Shown here one piece after another: positions 1-7,263 of a stretch of DNA of 21,709 nucleotides (within the stretch, counting starts at the first letter, position 1; the number at the start of each line of letters is the position of its first letter). Location: NCBI GenBank assembly GCA_035327525.1, contig DAOLDC010000009.1:1-21709 (forward strand). The letters are read 5' to 3'. The DNA is from JAKLEX01 sp035327525. GTDB lineage: Bacteria > Patescibacteriota > Minisyncoccia > Phycocordibacterales > JAACPR01. The position numbers and the translations under genes were made by a program. The notes below the pieces were generated by a model. The model was not told where the DNA came from and did no database searches. It saw only the letters and a list, made by a program, of their open reading frames with translations.

Positions 1-33
1 TCAACAAACATTCCATCAGTACCAGGACTTTAA
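1..33 (+). CDS. Possible 3' end of an upstream gene (partial)
   Basis: Frame 1 is open from the window edge to a TAA at 31-33 and would end a protein in STNIPSVPGL. The stop lies 17 bases before the ATG of the next gene, a spacing that suits a short operon. Ten codons are too few to identify a family, and another frame is also open here, so this is a tentative call. Confidence 0.3.
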   Translation, partial: STNIPSVPGL

Positions 34-50
34 TTTGTTAAAAAACTCAA

Positions 51-305
51 ATGGGTACATCAAATACAGCATTAGAAATATTCATCAATAGGTTGGCAAC
101 TGCAATAATTAATCCGTTAATTGTTGCTGTGTTTGCTGTTGCGTTGGTTGTATTTCTATGGGGCGTATTTGAGTATATTAGAGATGCTGATAGTGCAGAG
201 GCCAGAGAAACAGGCAAAAGCCATATTATTTGGGGTATTGTCGGTATGGTTATAATGGTCGGTGTATTTTCAATAATGAAAATTGCCGTGGACACCATAA
301 AATAA
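51..305 (+). CDS. Small two-helix membrane protein, T4SS pilin-like (VirB2/TrbC type)
   Basis: This 84-aa protein has two hydrophobic segments, at about residues 18-41 and 58-79. They are separated by a short charged loop (EYIRDADSAEARETGKSH). That layout, a small protein with two helices and a hydrophilic turn, is that of the VirB2/TrbC-like 'T4SS pilin' family that is very common in Patescibacteria, often in multiple copies and usually without a complete secretion machine. Role: probably an inner-membrane protein, possibly a pilus or secretion subunit. No SD precedes the ATG. It ends just before a strong bidirectional terminator. The family call rests on layout and size, so a generic small membrane protein remains possible. 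Confidence 0.7.
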   Translation: MGTSNTALEIFINRLATAIINPLIVAVFAVALVVFLWGVFEYIRDADSAEARETGKSHIIWGIVGMVIMVGVFSIMKIAVDTIK

Positions 306-322
306 ATTCCAAAAGTATAAAC

Positions 323-354
323 AAAAAATCACCTCATTTCTGAGGTGATTTTTT
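323..354. terminator. Bidirectional intrinsic terminator
   Basis: A ten-base stem AATCACCTCA / TGAGGTGATT with loop TTTC is flanked by A4 on the left and T4 on the right. It therefore works as an intrinsic terminator on both strands. It separates the convergent pilin-like gene (+) and cold-shock gene (-). Confidence 0.9.
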
Positions 355-366
355 GTTAGTAAAGTC

Positions 367-570
367 TTATTTTACAAGACTTACTTTGACAGCTTGTGGT
401 CCTTTTTTGCCTTCTGCGATTTCAAATTCGACATTTTCACCACCTTTTAGGTCGTCAAATTGTGCGTTTTGAAGTTCGTTAGAATGGAAAAAAAGATCTT
501 TTTCGCTACCTTCATGTTTGATAAAGCCGTAGCCTTTATCCATGATTCTTACGATTTGTCCCTTTTGCAT
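367..570 (-). CDS. csp: Cold-shock protein (CspA family)
   Basis: The 67-aa product matches the whole length of a CspA-type protein, a single five-stranded OB fold that binds single-stranded RNA and acts as an RNA chaperone. RNP1 is seen as KGYGFI (residues 12-17) and RNP2 as DLFFH (residues 25-29). Both carry the aromatic residues that stack on bases. The gene has its own consensus promoter about 100 bases upstream, giving an unusually long 5' leader, as for cspA-type genes whose leaders act as thermosensors. It ends in the bidirectional terminator shared with the pilin-like gene. The family call is secure; cold induction is inference. Confidence 0.96.
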   Translation of the reverse strand: MQKGQIVRIMDKGYGFIKHEGSEKDLFFHSNELQNAQFDDLKGGENVEFEIAEGKKGPQAVKVSLVK

Positions 571-669
571 TTAATTTATTCTATATAAGCCAATAAAACC
601 TCAAATAAACAAACAAAAGATACAAATTCGACTCTGATTCTTACTTTGGTAGTTATTTGATTAGTTTCT

Positions 670-698
670 ATTATAACCGACTCGAATTATTTTGTCAA
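670..698 (-). promoter_or_regulatory. Consensus promoter of the cold-shock gene
   Basis: On the - strand TTGACA (693-698) is followed after 17 bases by TATAAT (670-675), a perfect sigma70-type match. Transcription would start near 663, leaving a leader of about 93 bases before the csp ATG at 570. Confidence 0.88.
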
Positions 699-708
699 TC
701 GTTATATT

Positions 709-1491
709 CTAATAACTTTCTCGTGGATTATTTTTTGGTCCAATTAGTAGAATATTGGTCGTTTTTTTGTATTCTTGGTAGGTCGCATTATTGCTGTATT
801 TTTCATTCATTCTTTTTTCTAATGGCGGGATTCCAGATACAAAACGGAGTATAAAAAATACATATATCGGACTAATTATTCCGATCAAATAACTGAAATT
901 ACTAATCACCGAAAGGCTGGCAATATATATTCCGATCCAAAATTGTATCTCACCAAAATAGTTTGGATGCTGAGAATATTTCCATAAACCTGCTTCGATC
1001 CAACGACCTGTATTCTGAGGATTATTTTTAAATTTAAATTTTTGCCAATCAGAAACTGATTCAATTATTAATCCTATAATGGATATTATTAATCCGACAA
1101 ATAACAAGTAATAATTTGTAGCAATTTTTTCAACATTTAGAAAGTGTATTGCAGGTAACATTATTATCCAAACACTTATCGCTTGTAGTATCCAAAAGCC
1201 AAAAAATTTCCAGAAATATTCTCTAATACCGTCAAAGCGAGCATCTTTTTTTGTCTTGAGAATTCTGATAAGTAAATATGAAATTATACGAATTGACCAC
1301 AAAATTATTGGTAAAATAAATATTATTTCGAGGGCTGTCATACCAGATCTGTAAAATAGCAAAATAGAAATTAATAAAAATGATAGACCATATGACATAT
1401 CAGTCAGTTTGTCAGTTTTGAAAATAAATGCAGGTACAAAAAAAGTTATATTTATTAATATAGATATCAGTAATGCAAATATGTATTCCAT
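709..1491 (-). CDS. DUF1295-type integral membrane protein (steroid reductase / isoprenylcysteine methyltransferase-like)
   Basis: With the start at 1491 the protein is 260 aa and has about seven hydrophobic segments. Near the C-terminus it carries GLWKYSQHPNYFGE, the hallmark of DUF1295 and related isoprenylcysteine carboxyl methyltransferase-like membrane enzymes. A later stretch, MNEKYSNNATYQEYKKTTN, is also typical of DUF1295. The substrate is unknown; lipid or isoprenoid modification is a guess from the superfamily. The frame stays open upstream through the receiver gene's terminator, but that part is an accident. I chose ATG 1491 because an extended -10 (TGTTATAAT) sits 7 bases before it and overlaps the ATG at 1498-1500, making a leaderless transcript likely. 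The family assignment is good, the exact start moderate. Confidence 0.82.
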   Translation of the reverse strand: MEYIFALLISILINITFFVPAFIFKTDKLTDMSYGLSFLLISILLFYRSGMTALEIIFILPIILWSIRIISYLLIRILKTKKDARFDGIREYFWKFFGFWILQAISVWIIMLPAIHFLNVEKIATNYYLLFVGLIISIIGLIIESVSDWQKFKFKNNPQNTGRWIEAGLWKYSQHPNYFGEIQFWIGIYIASLSVISNFSYLIGIISPIYVFFILRFVSGIPPLEKRMNEKYSNNATYQEYKKTTNILLIGPKNNPRESY

Positions 1492-1498
1492 AATCAAC

Positions 1499-1507
1499 AT
1501 TATAACA
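1499..1507 (-). promoter_or_regulatory. Extended -10 element, leaderless start of the DUF1295 gene
   Basis: On the - strand the sequence TGTTATAAT places TATAAT at 1499-1504, seven bases before the ATG at 1491. No clear -35 is seen, which is acceptable for an extended -10 promoter. Confidence 0.55.
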
Positions 1508-1526
1508 TGTTTCCTGATGCAAATAA

Positions 1527-1555
1527 AAAAAGCACGTTCAGGGAACGCGCTTTTG
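1527..1555 (-). terminator. Intrinsic terminator of the receiver gene
   Basis: The hairpin AGC-A-CGTTC / GAACG-C-GCT has a three-base loop. On the - strand transcript the odd pair is a G-U wobble, so the stem is continuous, and it is followed by a run of seven T. This is the second of two hairpins after the receiver gene. Confidence 0.82.
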
Positions 1556-1556
1556 T

Positions 1557-1586
1557 GAGTCAGCACATTTATTAATGTACTGACTC
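1557..1586 (-). other. Hairpin enclosing the stop codon of the receiver gene
   Basis: GAGTCAG (1557-1563) pairs with CTGACTC (1580-1586), and ACATT (1565-1569) with AATGT (1574-1578). On the - strand RNA the intervening pair is U-G, giving a continuous 13-bp stem with a four-base loop, AAUA. The UAA stop codon (1572-1574) falls at this loop. There is no T-run behind it, so it is not itself a classical terminator. It may protect the 3' end or affect termination. Confidence 0.75.
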
Positions 1587-1997
1587 GTGTTGAATTTTTG
1601 CTACCTCGCCGAGAATGACATTCTCGAGCGTGGTAACAAACATCGGATGCACATCCAACTCGTGCTTTGCCATGAATTCGACTTTGCAAAAGCTGACATG
1701 GGCTGAAATACCAATGTACAGCTTACCAAGTTGCTGGCAAAGATTTGCCAGTTTGGTGCCATTGTATTCAATGTCGCCAAGCCCATGATCCAACAGGACT
1801 AGGTCGTTAGCGACAATTTGTTGCTCGACTTCTAGCAAATCTGGCATTCTAACCGGCGGTGCCCTGCCTTTGACGTATGTCATGGTGCAGATTGTTACGA
1901 CCGCCCAGGGCAGGATATTTCGGATAATCCCCGCCATCTTTTCGGCCACATCCCTTTCGTCATCAACGATTAGGATTTTCAAACTAAACTCTTTCAT
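1572..1997 (-). CDS. Stand-alone response-regulator receiver-like protein (atypical)
   Basis: The 141-aa product is a single CheY-like receiver with no output domain. It has the acidic pair D12-D13 in LIVDDERD, a phospho-acceptor D70 in LVLLDHGL, and S98 in GISAH at the usual Thr/Ser switch position. The invariant Lys before Pro seems replaced by His (VHP, residues 116-118), and about 20 extra residues lie between helix 1 and the D70 strand, so phosphorylation chemistry may be altered. No histidine kinase lies nearby. The gene is visibly GC-richer than its neighbours (32 of 60 bases in 1861-1920 by my count). It has a leader of about 110 bases with a hairpin just before the start, only a weak SD-like purine run, and two hairpins at its 3' end. 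It probably takes part in signal transfer by protein contact; the partner is unknown. Confidence 0.78.
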   Translation of the reverse strand: MKEFSLKILIVDDERDVAEKMAGIIRNILPWAVVTICTMTYVKGRAPPVRMPDLLEVEQQIVANDLVLLDHGLGDIEYNGTKLANLCQQLGKLYIGISAHVSFCKVEFMAKHELDVHPMFVTTLENVILGEVAKIQHESVH

Positions 1998-2015
1998 AAC
2001 AAACTCTCACTCTCT

Positions 2016-2032
2016 AGCCTTATTTTGAGGCT
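2016..2032 (-). promoter_or_regulatory. Leader hairpin before the receiver gene
   Basis: AGCCT (2016-2020) pairs with AGGCT (2028-2032) around a seven-base AT-rich loop, and T7 follows on the + strand. In the - strand mRNA the hairpin comes just before the purine-rich ribosome-binding region and the ATG at 1997. A similar element lies in the SPFH gene leader at 8952-8974. On the + strand it would read as a terminator, but no + gene leads into it. Confidence 0.5.
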
Positions 2033-2113
2033 TTTTTTGATTAATTCTGTTTTATAATTCCGATCTCAAACCACACCTGACGAATCAAAATTTTTCTAAA
2101 GAACATACAAATA

Positions 2114-2145
2114 ATTATACTACATACAAAACAGATACATGTCAA
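2114..2145 (-). promoter_or_regulatory. Promoter of the receiver gene
   Basis: TTGACA (2140-2145) and TATAAT (2114-2119) are read on the - strand. The spacer of 20 bases is longer than the optimum of 17, so the -35 may be weak or the -10 may act with another upstream element. Its -35 lies next to that of the divergent cyclophilin promoter. Confidence 0.55.
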
Positions 2146-2147
2146 AT

Positions 2148-2176
2148 TTGTCATAACCTGCGCAAGTTGTTATTAT
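2148..2176 (+). promoter_or_regulatory. Promoter of the cyclophilin gene
   Basis: TTGTCA (2148-2153), a 17-base spacer and TATTAT (2171-2176) lie 26 bases before the ATG at 2203. Only two bases separate its -35 from that of the opposite promoter, so polymerase binding at one may interfere with the other. Confidence 0.65.
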
Positions 2177-2202
2177 TTAAAAGCAATAATTAAATTTTGA
2201 CT

Positions 2203-2796
2203 ATGAAAAATATTTTATTAATATTATTATTTTTGATCCTAATATTTTTTATAATTTTTAACTTGAACAAAAAAAATAATAATCAAAACTTAATATCAGA
2301 AACAAATATGCAAAACAAAAAAGTAACATTGAATACGAATATGGGCGACATCGTACTGGAATTATATTTAGATGAATCGCCAAAAACAGTTGAAAATTTT
2401 GTAAAATTAGCAGAGGCTGGATTTTATGACGGAACAAAATTTCACAGAGTAATAAAAGATTTTATGATACAAGGCGGCGATCCTCTAACAAGAGATGATT
2501 CAAAGAGAAACTTTTGGGGAACCGGAGGACCTGGTTATGTTTTTGAAGATGAAAAGAATAATGTTTTGCTAGTTGAGGGGGTAATTGCAATGGCAAACGC
2601 GGGACCAAATACAAACGGCAGTCAGTTTTTTATCATTACAGCACCAGAAACATCTTGGTTGCAAGGCAAACACACTGGTTTTGGAAAGGTAATTGAGGGA
2701 TTTGATATTGTTATGAAAATTCAGGATGTTGATACGCAGAAACCGTCTGATCAACCACTAGAAAATATCATTTTGGAAAAAGTAATTGTAGAGTAA
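2203..2796 (+). CDS. Membrane-anchored cyclophilin-type peptidyl-prolyl cis-trans isomerase
   Basis: The product isomerises peptidyl-prolyl bonds and here would act as a folding helper outside the cytoplasmic membrane. An N-terminal hydrophobic segment (about residues 4-20) is followed by an Asn/Lys-rich linker and a complete cyclophilin domain. FHRVIKDFMIQGGD carries the catalytic Arg, GSQFFI is the substrate-binding strand, and GKHTGFGKVI is the C-terminal signature. The domain is of the compact bacterial type. I chose ATG 2203 rather than TTG 2197 because ATG is the stronger start and the signal segment begins there. No SD is present. A promoter lies 26 bases upstream. The family is certain; lipid attachment is not indicated because there is no lipobox Cys. 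Confidence 0.95.
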   Translation: MKNILLILLFLILIFFIIFNLNKKNNNQNLISETNMQNKKVTLNTNMGDIVLELYLDESPKTVENFVKLAEAGFYDGTKFHRVIKDFMIQGGDPLTRDDSKRNFWGTGGPGYVFEDEKNNVLLVEGVIAMANAGPNTNGSQFFIITAPETSWLQGKHTGFGKVIEGFDIVMKIQDVDTQKPSDQPLENIILEKVIVE

Positions 2797-2826
2797 ATTC
2801 ATAAATTCCGGAATTAGTCTAATAAA

Positions 2827-2852
2827 CGATTAATTAAAAAAATAATTAATCG
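2827..2852. other. AT-rich hairpin between convergent genes
   Basis: CGATTAATTA and TAATTAATCG form a perfect ten-base stem around an A6 loop. It covers the stop codon of the VanY gene (2846-2848) and lies 30 bases after the cyclophilin stop. No T-run flanks it, so any termination function is weak or factor-dependent. Confidence 0.5.
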
Positions 2853-3757
2853 AACAAATAGATTATATAATCGTCTATTTCTCTCTGTGTCAAATCATAA
2901 AAGAATTTTTTTTGCTTGAATAAGTATGTGGCCAGTTCAATACCAACAAATCGCCAATGCCACGGTTCGAATTGATAATATGAGTTATTTTCTGGATAGG
3001 ACAAGGTAAAACCGTATTTGTGAGCGTTTTGTAACAACCATGCATATTCTGGCGATCTAGCAAAACCGCTAAAGGTGGCACCAACTGTCGGATTGGTAAA
3101 ATCAACTGTCGTACCTAATTGATGCTCTGAATATCCTTGGTCAGCAGAGAATTGGTTGGCGGTTCCAGCGCCGTATGTAACAGTGTAAGCACCTTTCAGA
3201 ATGGCCTGCTCATGAAAAGATCTGAATGCTGAAATCACAAGCAAATTCAATCCGTCATCACTGGCGTCGTCCAATAGATCTCGTAAATATGGCCAAACAT
3301 CGATATGAACTTCGTATTTTCGGTTTTTGTCATAACCATATTCTGACGGAACTGCTCTCAAATCAATAGGTGCATAATGTTCATTCAAGAAATATACTTT
3401 TGAATATTTTTGCAGCAATTCTTTGTCGGTTCTTGTAATTTTGTCTAATTCATCAACATTTCTATTGACTCTGTCAAATTGTTTTGCAAGTGATTCAGAT
3501 TTTTTTTCTGCTGATTGTAAAGCATCTGCGATTGATAAATTTTCTTCTTTCGCAGCAATCAAAACTTCTTCAATATTTAGAATTTTTTGTTCTAAGGATT
3601 CCGACACAGAATCAAAATCGTTTTCTATTTTTGATATTTTGCTTGAAATATTAAACTGCGCAAAAATAATATAAGCAGACATACACAACACAAGCAAAAT
3701 TGCCAAGTCAATTCCTAATATTTTATAATTTATTTTGCCGTTTATTTTTTCTAACAC
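2846..3757 (-). CDS. vanY-like: VanY-type D-alanyl-D-alanine carboxypeptidase, membrane-anchored
   Basis: This 303-aa enzyme would remove the terminal D-Ala from peptidoglycan stem peptides outside the membrane. A transmembrane segment (about 16-34) leads into a long predicted coiled coil (about 38-118). The zinc peptidase domain of the VanY/LAS family follows. The metal site is visible as SEHxxGxxVD (H212, D219) and EPWHWR (E264, H267), and SAFRSFHEQ (176-184) is the usual upstream substrate motif. The coiled coil is a longer spacer than in many VanY proteins and may position or oligomerise the enzyme. The start codon is GTG at 3755-3757, with no SD, nine bases after the mscL stop, so the two genes are probably one transcript. 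Confidence 0.93.
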   Translation of the reverse strand: MLEKINGKINYKILGIDLAILLVLCMSAYIIFAQFNISSKISKIENDFDSVSESLEQKILNIEEVLIAAKEENLSIADALQSAEKKSESLAKQFDRVNRNVDELDKITRTDKELLQKYSKVYFLNEHYAPIDLRAVPSEYGYDKNRKYEVHIDVWPYLRDLLDDASDDGLNLLVISAFRSFHEQAILKGAYTVTYGAGTANQFSADQGYSEHQLGTTVDFTNPTVGATFSGFARSPEYAWLLQNAHKYGFTLSYPENNSYYQFEPWHWRFVGIELATYLFKQKKFFYDLTQREIDDYIIYLFD

Positions 3758-3766
3758 TTTTTTATT

Positions 3767-4165
3767 TTATTTTTTTAATATATCCCGGATTTCTGTTAAT
3801 AGTACGACATCTGCAGGCGGTTTTGGTGGGACTTTTGGTTTTTCTTCCTCTTTTCTTTTTAATTTATTTATCTGTTTTATAACTAGAAAAATCGCAACTG
3901 CAATTATAAGAAAACTAATTATACTGTTTATAAATAATCCATAGTTCAAATTAATAGCTGGGCTCATATCTGTGGCTGGTTTTAGAATCCATACTTTGTC
4001 CGAAAAATCTATGCCACCAGTTAGTAAACCAAGTGGTGGCATCAAAACATCTTTTACAAAGGAATTTACAATTGTACCAAAGGCACCACCAATAATTATA
4101 CCAACTGCCATATCAATAAAATTACCTTTTACAGCAAAATCTCTAAATTCATCTAATATTTTCAT
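3767..4165 (-). CDS. mscL: Large-conductance mechanosensitive channel MscL
   Basis: This 132-aa channel subunit opens under membrane tension to release solutes after osmotic downshock. The N-terminal amphipathic helix EFRDFAVKGNFIDMAVGIIIGGAFG is followed by the pore-lining first helix (about 17-40) and the conserved VLMPPLG loop. The second helix is at about 76-98. The C-terminal end is a Lys/Glu/Pro-rich linker and a short helix (LLTEIRDILKK). Length and order match the family. A TATAAT lies only nine bases before the ATG, so the mRNA is probably leaderless. It is first in an operon with the VanY-type carboxypeptidase, a sensible envelope-stress pairing. Confidence 0.97.
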   Translation of the reverse strand: MKILDEFRDFAVKGNFIDMAVGIIIGGAFGTIVNSFVKDVLMPPLGLLTGGIDFSDKVWILKPATDMSPAINLNYGLFINSIISFLIIAVAIFLVIKQINKLKRKEEEKPKVPPKPPADVVLLTEIRDILKK

Positions 4166-4174
4166 AGTCTGATA

Positions 4175-4180
4175 ATTATA
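4175..4180 (-). promoter_or_regulatory. -10 element of mscL (leaderless start)
   Basis: TATAAT on the - strand lies nine bases before the mscL ATG at 4165. The -35 region is poor (AT-rich, no TTGACA). Confidence 0.5.
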
Positions 4181-4204
4181 CTCTTTATTTTTTCTAAAAT
4201 AAAG

Positions 4205-4210
4205 TATAAT
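4205..4210 (+). promoter_or_regulatory. -10 element of eno
   Basis: TATAAT lies 49 bases before the eno ATG and diverges from the mscL -10, only 24 bases away. The leader of roughly 43 bases is nearly all A and T and shows no SD. Confidence 0.5.
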
Positions 4211-4259
4211 GGTTGCTGTACGTATTATTAATTAATTAAAATAACAAAAATTTATATTT

Positions 4260-5546
4260 ATGTCGAAGATCAAGAAAGTTGTTGCAAGAGAGATTTTGGA
4301 TTCACGCGGAAACCCAACTGTAGAAGTTGACTTAACATTATCAGATAATTCTTTTGGGCGCGCGGCGGTGCCATCTGGCGCTTCGACAGGTAAATATGAA
4401 GCAGTTGAATTGAGAGATGAAGATAAAAAACGTTATGGCGGCAAGGGTGTATTGAAGGCCGTTTCAAACGTAAATACTATTATTGCAAAATCCTTTAAAG
4501 GAAAAGATTTTAATCAAAAAACATTAGACACATATTTGATTGAATTGGACGGAACTGAGAATAAATCAAAATTGGGAGCAAATGCTATTCTCGGAGTTTC
4601 TCTGGCTTTTGCGCATGCTGTAGCAAAATCAAAAAAGCAACCTTTGTACAAATATTTTGCGCAAATTTCAAAATCAAAAAACAAAATTCAATTACCGGTG
4701 CCAATGATGAACATTTTGAACGGTGGAAAGCACGCAGAAAAATCCACAGATTTTCAAGAATTTATGATTGTGCCACATGGGTTCAAAACATTTTCCGAGT
4801 CCTTGCGTGCCGGAACAGAAGTTTTTCATGCGCTAAAGAAAATTTTGCATGATCGCGGATTTGGAACGACTGTCGGCGATGAGGGCGGATTTGCTCCAAG
4901 TTTGCCAAATAATGAAAGTGCTGTTGCATTAACAATTGAAGCAATAGAAAAAGCCGGTTACAAACCACAGACCCAAATTTCTATCGCATTGGATGTTGCA
5001 TCATCTGAATTGTTTCAGAATGGAAAATATTTTTTACAAACAGAAAACAAAACTTTGACTAGCGCTGAAATGGTTGATTACTATGTCGATTTGTGTGCAA
5101 AATATCCAATTATTTCTATTGAAGATGCGTTGGATGAAGACGATTGGGCGGGCTATGAATTGCTAACTGCGCGATTGGGCAGAAAAGTTCAATTGGTCGG
5201 AGATGACTTGTTCGTAACAAATGTAAAAAAATTACAACAGGGAATTGACACTTATGTTGCGAATTCAATTTTGATAAAAGTAAATCAAATTGGAACAGTT
5301 TCAGAAACGATAGACGCTATCAATTTGGCAAACAAAAATAAATATACAGCTGTAATGTCACATAGATCAGGTGAAACAGAGGACTCTACAATTTCTGATT
5401 TTGCCGTTGGAGCCGGTGTCGGGCAGATCAAAACAGGTTCATTATCAAGAAGTGATCGAACCGCAAAATATAATCAGTTGTTAAGAATAGAGGAATCGTT
5501 GGGAAAAAAAGCGTTGTATTTGGGTAAGAAGGTTTTTGGGAAGTAA
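4260..5546 (+). CDS. eno: Enolase
   Basis: Enolase converts 2-phosphoglycerate to phosphoenolpyruvate in glycolysis. The 428-aa length is normal. Visible signatures are ILDSRGNPTVEVD at the N-terminus and the substrate loop AVPSGASTGKYEAVELRD. GDEGGFAPSL and SIEDALDEDDW hold Mg ligands, and GDDLFVTN the third. ILIKVNQIGT carries the catalytic Lys, and SHRSGETED with the Ser/His substrate ligands precedes it by a short block from the C-terminus. It is followed after 13 bases by gpmI, the enzyme that makes its substrate, so the two form an operon for lower glycolysis. There is no SD. Confidence 0.99.
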   Translation: MSKIKKVVAREILDSRGNPTVEVDLTLSDNSFGRAAVPSGASTGKYEAVELRDEDKKRYGGKGVLKAVSNVNTIIAKSFKGKDFNQKTLDTYLIELDGTENKSKLGANAILGVSLAFAHAVAKSKKQPLYKYFAQISKSKNKIQLPVPMMNILNGGKHAEKSTDFQEFMIVPHGFKTFSESLRAGTEVFHALKKILHDRGFGTTVGDEGGFAPSLPNNESAVALTIEAIEKAGYKPQTQISIALDVASSELFQNGKYFLQTENKTLTSAEMVDYYVDLCAKYPIISIEDALDEDDWAGYELLTARLGRKVQLVGDDLFVTNVKKLQQGIDTYVANSILIKVNQIGTVSETIDAINLANKNKYTAVMSHRSGETEDSTISDFAVGAGVGQIKTGSLSRSDRTAKYNQLLRIEESLGKKALYLGKKVFGK

Positions 5547-5559
5547 AAAATAGATTAAC

Positions 5560-7167
5560 ATGAAAAAACAAGTCGCATTAATAATTTTGGATGGATGGGG
5601 ACATAGAACTGATTCGACTGATAATGCAATTGCAAAATCAGATACAGAATATTTTGATTATTTATGGGACAAATATCCGCACAGTTTTCTGCAAGCAGGA
5701 GAGGAACATGTTGGTTTGCCAAAAGGTCAGGTTGGAAATAGTGAAATTGGTCACATGACAATTGGTGCTGGACAAATCATTGATACTGATTTAGTGAGAA
5801 TATCAAAAACAATAAGCTCTGGCGAATTCGAGCAAAATCCATGTCTAAATAAAACATTTGAACACGCGGAAAATAATAATTCAATGATCCATATAATGGG
5901 TCTGTTGGGTAATGGCGGAGTTCATTCCCATCAAGAGCATTTGTTGGCATTGATTGATTTTTTACAAAATAAAAATAAAAAATTAATAACGAAAAATAAA
6001 AAACCAATCAAAGCTGCACTACATTTGTTTACAGACGGCCGCGACTGCAATCCGCAAGACTCCATCTCCGCGCTCGAACAGCTCGCACCACGCCTAAACA
6101 ATGACATTTTTATCTCAACAATTTCCGGCAGATATTTTGCAATGGATCGTGATAATAATTGGGACAGATTAGAAAAATTTATGCAATTGATTTCGCGGGA
6201 AAATTTCGCGACAAATGCATCGCAAAATCCTGCGCAACAAAATGACGCGGCGCAGTATGCAGAAAATCCAGCGACAAATGCATCACAAACCAATATAAAT
6301 TTTGCAATTTCGGAAATAAAAAAACAACATCACGCCGGCAAAAGCGACGAACACATCGAACCCTTCGCGGTCGCCAACGCGCCACTACAGAAAAATGATG
6401 GAATAATAATTTTTAATTTTCGAGCTGATCGCGTTCGAATGTTGACTGCAAAATTATTGGAACAAAACATTGCACAAAAACAAAATTGGCAAATTACAAC
6501 TTTTACAGAATACAATTCTGATTTTGCTGTTGATGTGGCTTTTCCTGCTCGACAAATCGAAACAGTTTTGGCAAACGAAATTTCTCTGGCAGGTTTGACC
6601 CAAGCACATATTGCCGAAACCGAAAAATTTCCTCATGCGACATATTTTCTAAACGGTGGCAGAGAAGAGCCACATATCGGCGAGGAACATGTTTTGATTG
6701 CAAGTCGCAAAGATGTTGCAACTCATGATTTGGCTCCAGAAATGCGCGCTCGCGAAATTGCAGATGTGGCAATAGAAAAAATAAAATCAGGCGTCGATTT
6801 TGTTTTTATAAATTTTGCCAATCCTGATATGGTTGGACACACCGCAAATTTGCCAGCAATAATAACTGCAATCGAAACAGTCGATAGGGAATTAAGGAGG
6901 GTAATCGAAGCACTACTGAAAAATCACGGAGTGGCGATTGTAACGGCAGATCATGGAAATGCTGAGTTAAATATAGATCCAAAAACAAAAGAAAAACATA
7001 CTTCGCACACGCTCAGTCCAGTTCCATGTATTCTTGTTGGCGAAAAATTAGAAAATTCCTTATTGAATGATGGCTCACTAAAAGATTTGACACCAACAAT
7101 TTTGCAATTATTTGAAATAAAAAAACCAGTCTCAATGACTGGAGAAAGTTTGATTTATAATAAGTAA
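5560..7167 (+). CDS. gpmI: 2,3-bisphosphoglycerate-independent phosphoglycerate mutase
   Basis: GpmI interconverts 3- and 2-phosphoglycerate through a phospho-Ser intermediate and needs Mn. The catalytic Ser is S61 in GNSEIGH. Metal residues are seen in LDGWG (D11), in DMVGHT and in TADHGNAE near the C-terminus. TDGRDCNPQDS, SGRYFAMDRDNNWDR and NFRADRVRM are the other family blocks. At 535 aa it is longer than the usual roughly 510, owing to an Asn/Gln/Ala-rich insert at about residues 213-248, just before the substrate-lid segment. The insert contains an internal repeat and GC-richer codons. The gene follows eno after 13 bases, has no SD, and ends before a bidirectional terminator. Confidence 0.98.
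   Translation: MKKQVALIILDGWGHRTDSTDNAIAKSDTEYFDYLWDKYPHSFLQAGEEHVGLPKGQVGNSEIGHMTIGAGQIIDTDLVRISKTISSGEFEQNPCLNKTFEHAENNNSMIHIMGLLGNGGVHSHQEHLLALIDFLQNKNKKLITKNKKPIKAALHLFTDGRDCNPQDSISALEQLAPRLNNDIFISTISGRYFAMDRDNNWDRLEKFMQLISRENFATNASQNPAQQNDAAQYAENPATNASQTNINFAISEIKKQHHAGKSDEHIEPFAVANAPLQKNDGIIIFNFRADRVRMLTAKLLEQNIAQKQNWQITTFTEYNSDFAVDVAFPARQIETVLANEISLAGLTQAHIAETEKFPHATYFLNGGREEPHIGEEHVLIASRKDVATHDLAPEMRAREIADVAIEKIKSGVDFVFINFANPDMVGHTANLPAIITAIETVDRELRRVIEALLKNHGVAIVTADHGNAELNIDPKTKEKHTSHTLSPVPCILVGEKLENSLLNDGSLKDLTPTILQLFEIKKPVSMTGESLIYNK
6208..6289 (+). repeat. Short direct repeat inside the gpmI insert
   Basis: A 19-base unit starting GCGACAAATGCATC occurs at 6208-6226 and again at 6271-6289, with one mismatch and an offset of 63 bases (21 codons). 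Both copies encode ATNASQ in frame. It suggests that the insert grew by local duplication. Confidence 0.75.
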
Positions 7168-7200
7168 AATAAATTCAATTTTATAAAATTTTGAAAAAAG

Positions 7201-7229
7201 AAAACCCCGAGCGTTGGCCGCGGGGTTTT
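7201..7229. terminator. Bidirectional intrinsic terminator between gpmI and the SPFH operon
   Basis: AAAACCCCG pairs with CGGGGTTTT around an 11-base loop. On the + strand T5 closes the hairpin for gpmI. On the - strand TTTTCTTTTTTC closes it for the operon at 7263-8941. Confidence 0.9.
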
Positions 7230-7241
7230 TGTTATTGTTTG

Positions 7242-7263
7242 AATCGTGCGGTTCCGCACGATT
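7242..7263 (-). other. Perfect palindrome touching the stop codon of the exported-domain gene
   Basis: AATCGTGCGG and CCGCACGATT are exact reverse complements separated by TT. The palindrome begins at the stop codon (7263-7265) on the - strand and is followed 12 bases later by the terminator hairpin. It has no T-run of its own. Confidence 0.8.

Noticed and set aside
657..854. + strand ORF of 65 codons
   Set aside because: It is antisense to the end of the DUF1295 gene and overlaps the csp promoter; composition explains its open frame.
1492..1689. Upstream extension of the DUF1295 reading frame
   Set aside because: It runs through the receiver gene's terminator and stop hairpin and antisense to its coding end; the added residues are not hydrophobic and a -10 box marks the start near 1491.
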